Shown here: positions 60,456-64,000 of the stretch, piece after piece
Layout of the letters: each line of letters starts with the position of its first letter
Position numbering within the stretch: position 1 is the stretch's first letter
NCBI GenBank assembly: GCA_963722175.1
Contig: CAVRKA010000001.1
Location: forward strand, 248,001 to 312,000
Direction of reading: 5' to 3'
From: WHSW01 sp963722175
Lineage (GTDB): Bacteria; Actinomycetota; Thermoleophilia; Solirubrobacterales; 70-9
Length of the DNA: 64,000 nt
Position numbers and translations under genes: made by a program
The notes under the pieces: generated by a model
The model's input: the letters and a program-made list of their open reading frames with translations, nothing else
Told to the model about the DNA's origin: nothing
The model's database searches: none

Positions 60456-62090
60456 ATGTCGCGGAGATTTCGCTTTCGCCACACCGTCGGCGCTGCGCTT
60501 GCGCTCGTCCTCGCGTCGTTCACCGGAACCGCCTCCGGAGCGGTGACCGGGCTTGAGCGTGTCCATGCCGACAGCGCCTCCAGCTCGGCGGCGGGCCGGT
60601 CGGTGACCGTCACCTGCCCGGCCGGCAAGCAGGTGCTCGGGGCCGGCGCGGAGCTGCTCGGCGGCGAGGCCCAGGTGACGCTCAACGACGTGATCCCGGA
60701 CGCCACCCTGACCTCCGTCACCGCGAAGGCGTTTGAGGATCAGACCGGCTTCGGCGGCGTCTGGGGCCTCAGGGCCCGGGCGATCTGCGCGACGCCGCCC
60801 CCGGGGCTCGAGCGCGTCGTCCGGGCCAGCCCGAGCAACTCGCTCGACAAGACGGTCAGCGCGACCTGCCCGGGAGAGAAGCGCCTGCTCGGCGCCGGCG
60901 GGTCGGTCGAGGGTGCCACGAGTGAGGTGATGGTGCAGGACATCCGGCTCGACAGCCTGACTCGCGTCACGTCCGAGGGCGTGGAGGACGACGACGGGAC
61001 GGCGGTCGCTTGGCAGCTGCGCGCCTATGCGATCTGCTCCGACCGGGTGCACTTGCTGCAGCGGGTGGAGGCCGCGAGCCCGAGCGATTCGCTGAAGGCG
61101 AAGACGGCCGCGGTCGATTGCACCGGCGGCAGGCGCGTGGTCGGCGTCGGCGGCGCGGTCGAGGGGATCGGGGGGGACGTGGCGCTCAACGATCTCGCCC
61201 CGACCGATCCGATGACCGGCGCAACCGCTCACGCCGCCGAGGACGAGGACGGGACGGTGAGCAGCTGGGTGGTGCGGTCGTTCGCGATCTGCGCCGCCGC
61301 GTCGGAGCGGATCGTCGAGACGAGTACCACCGAACCGTCCTACTTCCACGCGGCGACCGCCCTGTGCCCGGGCGACTGGAAGGCCACCGGCGGCGGTGCC
61401 TCGGTGACGGGCGGCGCCGGTCAGGTGCGGTTCGACGGCGGCTTCCCCGTGGACGACGTGGCCCCCGGCACGGGCGAGAGCACCGGCTTCTTCGCCGACG
61501 CGTTCGCGGACAGGAACGGCTACACCGGGGACTGGTTCCTGCGCTCGTTCGGGATCTGCGCGACCCCCCTGCCGGGCCTCGTGACCCCCGACCCGGTCTA
61601 CAGCTCCGCCGGCTCACCCGCCAACGCGGCCGTCACGGCGACCTGTCCGGCCGGGACCCGGGTGGTGGGCGCGGGCGGCGGCATCCCGAGTGACGGGTCG
61701 CCCCCGTTACAGGTGGTGATGTACCGGTTGACTCCCGACGCGGGCCTGACCAGCGTCACGGTGGCCGGCCACGAGGACGAGGTCGGCGACGACGTCGCCT
61801 GGGTCGTGTTCGCGAGCCCCATCTGCGCGGTGGCCCCGCCTGGACTCGAGTTGGTCGTCGCAAACAGCCCGTCGGACTCGTCGAACAAGAGCGTCACGGC
61901 CACCTGCCCGGCGGGCAAGAACCTGCTCGGCGCCGGCGCGAGGATCTCCGGAGGCGTCGGCGAGGTGGTGATCGACGACGTGGCCCCCAACCAGGCGCTG
62001 ACCGGCGTCCTCGTCACCGGCATGGAGGACGAGACCGGTTACTCGGGCACCTGGGCCGCGCACGCGTACGCGATCTGCGCCAGCCCCTGA
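60456..62090 (+). CDS. secreted six-repeat protein of unknown function
   Basis: A 544-residue exported protein. Signal peptide (about 1-29, ending TASGA). Six repeats of about 85-90 residues follow, each with a Cys in a TCPAGKxLLGAGA-type strand and another in AYAICA near the end, probably a disulfide. A shared core is GGxGEVxxxDV-LTxVT-EDExG-W. It looks like a beta-rich solenoid or prism. Ribosome site GAGGGAAAGGG ahead of the ATG. No catalytic residues are evident. A strong terminator follows. Confidence 0.85.
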   Translation: MSRRFRFRHTVGAALALVLASFTGTASGAVTGLERVHADSASSSAAGRSVTVTCPAGKQVLGAGAELLGGEAQVTLNDVIPDATLTSVTAKAFEDQTGFGGVWGLRARAICATPPPGLERVVRASPSNSLDKTVSATCPGEKRLLGAGGSVEGATSEVMVQDIRLDSLTRVTSEGVEDDDGTAVAWQLRAYAICSDRVHLLQRVEAASPSDSLKAKTAAVDCTGGRRVVGVGGAVEGIGGDVALNDLAPTDPMTGATAHAAEDEDGTVSSWVVRSFAICAAASERIVETSTTEPSYFHAATALCPGDWKATGGGASVTGGAGQVRFDGGFPVDDVAPGTGESTGFFADAFADRNGYTGDWFLRSFGICATPLPGLVTPDPVYSSAGSPANAAVTATCPAGTRVVGAGGGIPSDGSPPLQVVMYRLTPDAGLTSVTVAGHEDEVGDDVAWVVFASPICAVAPPGLELVVANSPSDSSNKSVTATCPAGKNLLGAGARISGGVGEVVIDDVAPNQALTGVLVTGMEDETGYSGTWAAHAYAICASP

Positions 62091-62114
62091 GCCGATAGCG
62101 GGTCCCAACGCGAA

Positions 62115-62146
62115 GCGACCCCGCCCGGAGTCTCAGGCGGGGTCGC
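62115..62146 (+). terminator. rho-independent-like terminator
   Basis: Perfect 11-bp stem GCGACCCCGCC / GGCGGGGTCGC with a 10-nt loop, 25 nt after the stop of the six-repeat gene, followed by TCTCAGATC (weak U content). Confidence 0.7.
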
Positions 62147-62482
62147 TCTCAGATCGCACCTGGCAGGGAACGGCGCGATCTCAGCCGGGCATGTCCATTG
62201 CCCGTCTGCGTTCCTCCGCGGTCGCTGCGGAGCCTCGTGCTCCGAGCCGCAGAGAGGCGGCTTGCGCAACCGTGGAGGAAGTGCCCAGATTCATCGTCTG
62301 CGTCCTTGGAGTCGACTACCCGGGTCGACGTCCGAGACCGAGCCCTGCTGACTCGTCGCGTGCGCAGACTTTTCTTTTGGGGAGGACGCCCCCTAGCGCC
62401 TTGCGCGCTCTCCTCCGGAGTCCAACGTTACTCGCCCGCTCCCGGTTGCGCAAGGCCGGGACGAGTCGACCGGGGTCGGGGG
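62147..62482. other. gene-free stretch with a spaced inverted repeat
   Basis: No convincing gene lies here on either strand; open frames have shadow-type composition. CTTGCGCAACCG (62261-62272) and its exact complement CGGTTGCGCAAG (62443-62454) flank about 170 nt. The rest includes short GC hairpins and TTTTCTTTTGGGG (62370-62382). It could be the shared 3' region of the repeat gene and the leftward protease-like gene. Confidence 0.4.
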
Positions 62483-64000
62483 CTAGACGTCGACCCTCGC
62501 GTCTCGCTTCGCGCTGGTCGCCGCGGCGTTGACGTCGGTCGCGGTCGCCTTCGTCTTCACCCTGACGTGCTCGCGCTCGGCCTCCCGCGCGCGCTTGATC
62601 ACGCGCCGCGGCACGTCGACGGCGATCGCCGTCGATTCGATCGTCCCGACCTGTGAGTCGAACTCGGCGATCGTGCTCTTGTCGAGATCGAGCTTCCTGG
62701 CGAGCCGGTCCGAGACCTTGAGCTTGCCGGTCACCTGGCACGGCGGCTCCGAGCAGCTGACCTCGATCACAACCCTGTGCCCGGTACCGCGATCCGGCAG
62801 CGTCAGGACCGGCGCGCGCGGGGCGCGGACCTCGATCGCCTGGGTCGCGGTTGCGGCGCCGCCCCGGAAATCGTTGACCGAGACCTTGGCGGTGAAATTG
62901 CCCTCGCCGGGGTACGCGTAATCGGTCGTCGGGGCCTCCGTGCTGCGGTCGGTCGTCCCGTCACCGTCGAAGTCCCAGTCGTAGCCGGCGATCTTCGAGT
63001 CGGGGTCGGTGAACGACGAGGCGTCGAACTGCACCGTCTCGCCGGGCAGGGCCCGTGCCTTGTCGATCGCCAGGCTGCCGGACGGGAGCGTGTTCGGCGG
63101 CCCGCCCAGCACCTCGAACTCCGAGAGGTCGATGAAGTCGGTGCCGGAGCAGGAGGAAGGAGCGCACTCGGGATCGACGCGCAGCGGGCTCAGCAGCGTG
63201 ACGCGGACGAACCGGACGCCGGCGCCCGTTGCGCCGGTCGGCTGCAGATCCGCCAGCTGCCCGATGTCGTCGTCGGTGAACTCGTTCGCCCCGGTGCCGT
63301 CGAAGGCGAGCTGGAAGCTCGTCCCGTCGCCGGAGGTCTCGATCGTGAACTCGCGGGTGGTCGCCCTGCTCGGCGGGACCTCCTCGGCCAGGTCGGCGAC
63401 GTTGTCGTCGTCGAGGTCCGACCAGGCGTGCGCCCAGGTGCCGTCGAGCGTGGTGGCGCCCGGGTTGAGGCCGAAGTCCTCGAGATCGACGGTCACCGCC
63501 GGCGCGGCGCCGGGATGGTTCTCGTACACGTCCGCGTTGGCGACGTCCTTGGCCAGGTTCGCGCGGTAGAGGATCGCGCCGCTGGCCGCGTCGACGACCG
63601 CGTCGTAGACGGCGCTCGAGGACGCGCGCAGGGTGACGTGCCAGCCCAGCCGCGTCTGCTTGCCGGCGCCGAAGAGGACGAGGCGGGCGAAGTCACCGCC
63701 GGCGAAGGTCGTCGTCTGCCGCGTGCCCGTCGGGCCCGAGCGGACCTCGGGCGAGCGCTGCGAGCCGACGCTGCGCGCCAGCGCGGCGAGCGCGTCGGCG
63801 CCCGAGAGCTGCGGCTCGGTGGACGCGACCGCGGGGTCGTGAACGGGGGAGCCGGCGACCGAGTAGACGCGGCCGGTGGCGTCGAGGGCGACGCGGACGT
63901 CGTTGTCGAACGCCGGGATCCCGTCGATCAGCTGGCGGAAGCGGACCACGGTCAGGCCGCGGGGGGTGCCCGCGCGCTGGTAGACGTCCAGGCCCGCCAA
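62483..64000 (-). CDS. M36-like secreted protein lacking its catalytic domain (5' end outside)
   Basis: The visible 505 residues are the C-terminal part of an exported protein. They start inside a fungalysin-type propeptide (FTP/PepSY: VVRFRQLIDGIPAFDNDVRVALDATGR and VVDAASGAILYRANL). The usual M36 linker DVYENHPGA then LDGTWAHAWSDLDDDNV is followed directly by an F5/8-type C-domain (FTIETSGDGTSFQLAFDG), then a PKD domain (YDWDFDGDGTTDRST) and a charged C-terminus. No HExxH zinc motif exists in between. It may be a pseudo-enzyme. Confidence 0.8.
   Translation of the reverse strand: MAGLDVYQRAGTPRGLTVVRFRQLIDGIPAFDNDVRVALDATGRVYSVAGSPVHDPAVASTEPQLSGADALAALARSVGSQRSPEVRSGPTGTRQTTTFAGGDFARLVLFGAGKQTRLGWHVTLRASSSAVYDAVVDAASGAILYRANLAKDVANADVYENHPGAAPAVTVDLEDFGLNPGATTLDGTWAHAWSDLDDDNVADLAEEVPPSRATTREFTIETSGDGTSFQLAFDGTGANEFTDDDIGQLADLQPTGATGAGVRFVRVTLLSPLRVDPECAPSSCSGTDFIDLSEFEVLGGPPNTLPSGSLAIDKARALPGETVQFDASSFTDPDSKIAGYDWDFDGDGTTDRSTEAPTTDYAYPGEGNFTAKVSVNDFRGGAATATQAIEVRAPRAPVLTLPDRGTGHRVVIEVSCSEPPCQVTGKLKVSDRLARKLDLDKSTIAEFDSQVGTIESTAIAVDVPRRVIKRAREAEREHVRVKTKATATDVNAAATSAKRDARVDV

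Overview
The window is a roughly 70% GC chromosomal segment. Gene content and style point to an actinobacterium of the class Thermoleophilia (Solirubrobacterales-like). The signs are very GC-rich codons, many GTG starts, 4-bp stop/start overlaps, secreted RTX-type and repeat proteins, actinobacterial families (NYN, DUF3105, DUF3089, DUF5937-ArsR, fused sigma factors) and many genes whose TANNNT -10 box lies 6-9 nt before the start codon, the layout expected of leaderless mRNAs. This placement is inference from sequence style; no rRNA is present. I see no phage, IS element, CRISPR array or integration module. The accessory flavour comes from secreted repeat proteins, regulators and a short decayed patch.

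Layout. 1-7.0 kb: end of an RTX-repeat protein, a coiled-coil protein, a GMC oxidoreductase, uvrA, a GFA-family zinc protein and a small coiled-coil protein. 7.0-11.6 kb: purU, a translationally coupled pair with a 40-aa membrane peptide, a hexapeptide acyltransferase, a lipoprotein/DUF1028 pair, yjbQ and DUF378. 11.75-14.7 kb: a leftward pantothenate operon (a Rossmann/DUF2520 protein, panC, panD, panB). 14.9-21.5 kb: a rightward housekeeping run: FmdB-type zinc ribbon, family-4 UDG, tsaE, tsaB, rimI, tsaD (t6A tRNA modification), a thioredoxin-like protein, the redox repressor rex, a YbdK-type ligase and a DUF1844-like protein. 21.6-23.7 kb: hppA, a K+-independent H+-pyrophosphatase.

23.9-27.4 kb: a secreted protein of 14 tandem Cys-pair repeats, then a decayed patch with a frameshifted secreted-protein gene and a phosphoribosyltransferase remnant, then a glyoxalase-like gene. 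27.4-35.1 kb: an FMN hydroxy-acid oxidase and a tightly overlapping transport cluster (APC-USP permease, 69-aa membrane protein, second APC-USP permease, two TrkA/RCK-type proteins, an FAD reductase), probably potassium or cation uptake. 35.1-43.6 kb: tRNA-Gln(CUG), an anchored Thr/Pro-rich protein, a heterodimeric ABC exporter with one degenerate ATP site, a kelch protein, DUF3105, an EamA exporter and an MBL hydrolase. 43.65-44.4 kb: a c-di-AMP (ydaO/yuaA) riboswitch in front of a secreted NlpC/P60-like hydrolase.

44.4-51.7 kb: P450/TetR divergent pair with an operator palindrome between them, an ArsR-type regulator with its own palindrome, an alkyltransferase-like protein, a cupin, a DUF3089 hydrolase, an aminotransferase, a zinc ribbon, a NYN nuclease and a membrane protein. 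51.75-55.9 kb: a glycosyltransferase, a membrane protein, an ECF sigma factor fused to an anti-sigma-like zinc finger, a membrane segment and an APGQ-repeat tail, and a secreted DUF11/RTX protein. The glycosyltransferase and DUF11/RTX genes share an identical bipartite upstream motif, suggesting a small cell-surface regulon of the fused sigma factor. 56-60.2 kb: DUF5519/SoxR divergent pair with a perfect 18-bp SoxR box, flavin monooxygenase, VOC protein, SigG-like sigma factor with a SnoaL-like tail, and a DUF72 gene that appears to start with CTG. 60.3-64 kb: a second copy of a dispersed palindrome, a secreted six-repeat protein, and the 3' part of an M36-like protein that carries the propeptide and C-terminal modules but no catalytic domain.

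Threads linking the regions: c-di-AMP and potassium (riboswitch plus the permease/RCK cluster), redox sensing (Rex, SoxR), and envelope or secreted-protein biology under ECF-type control.
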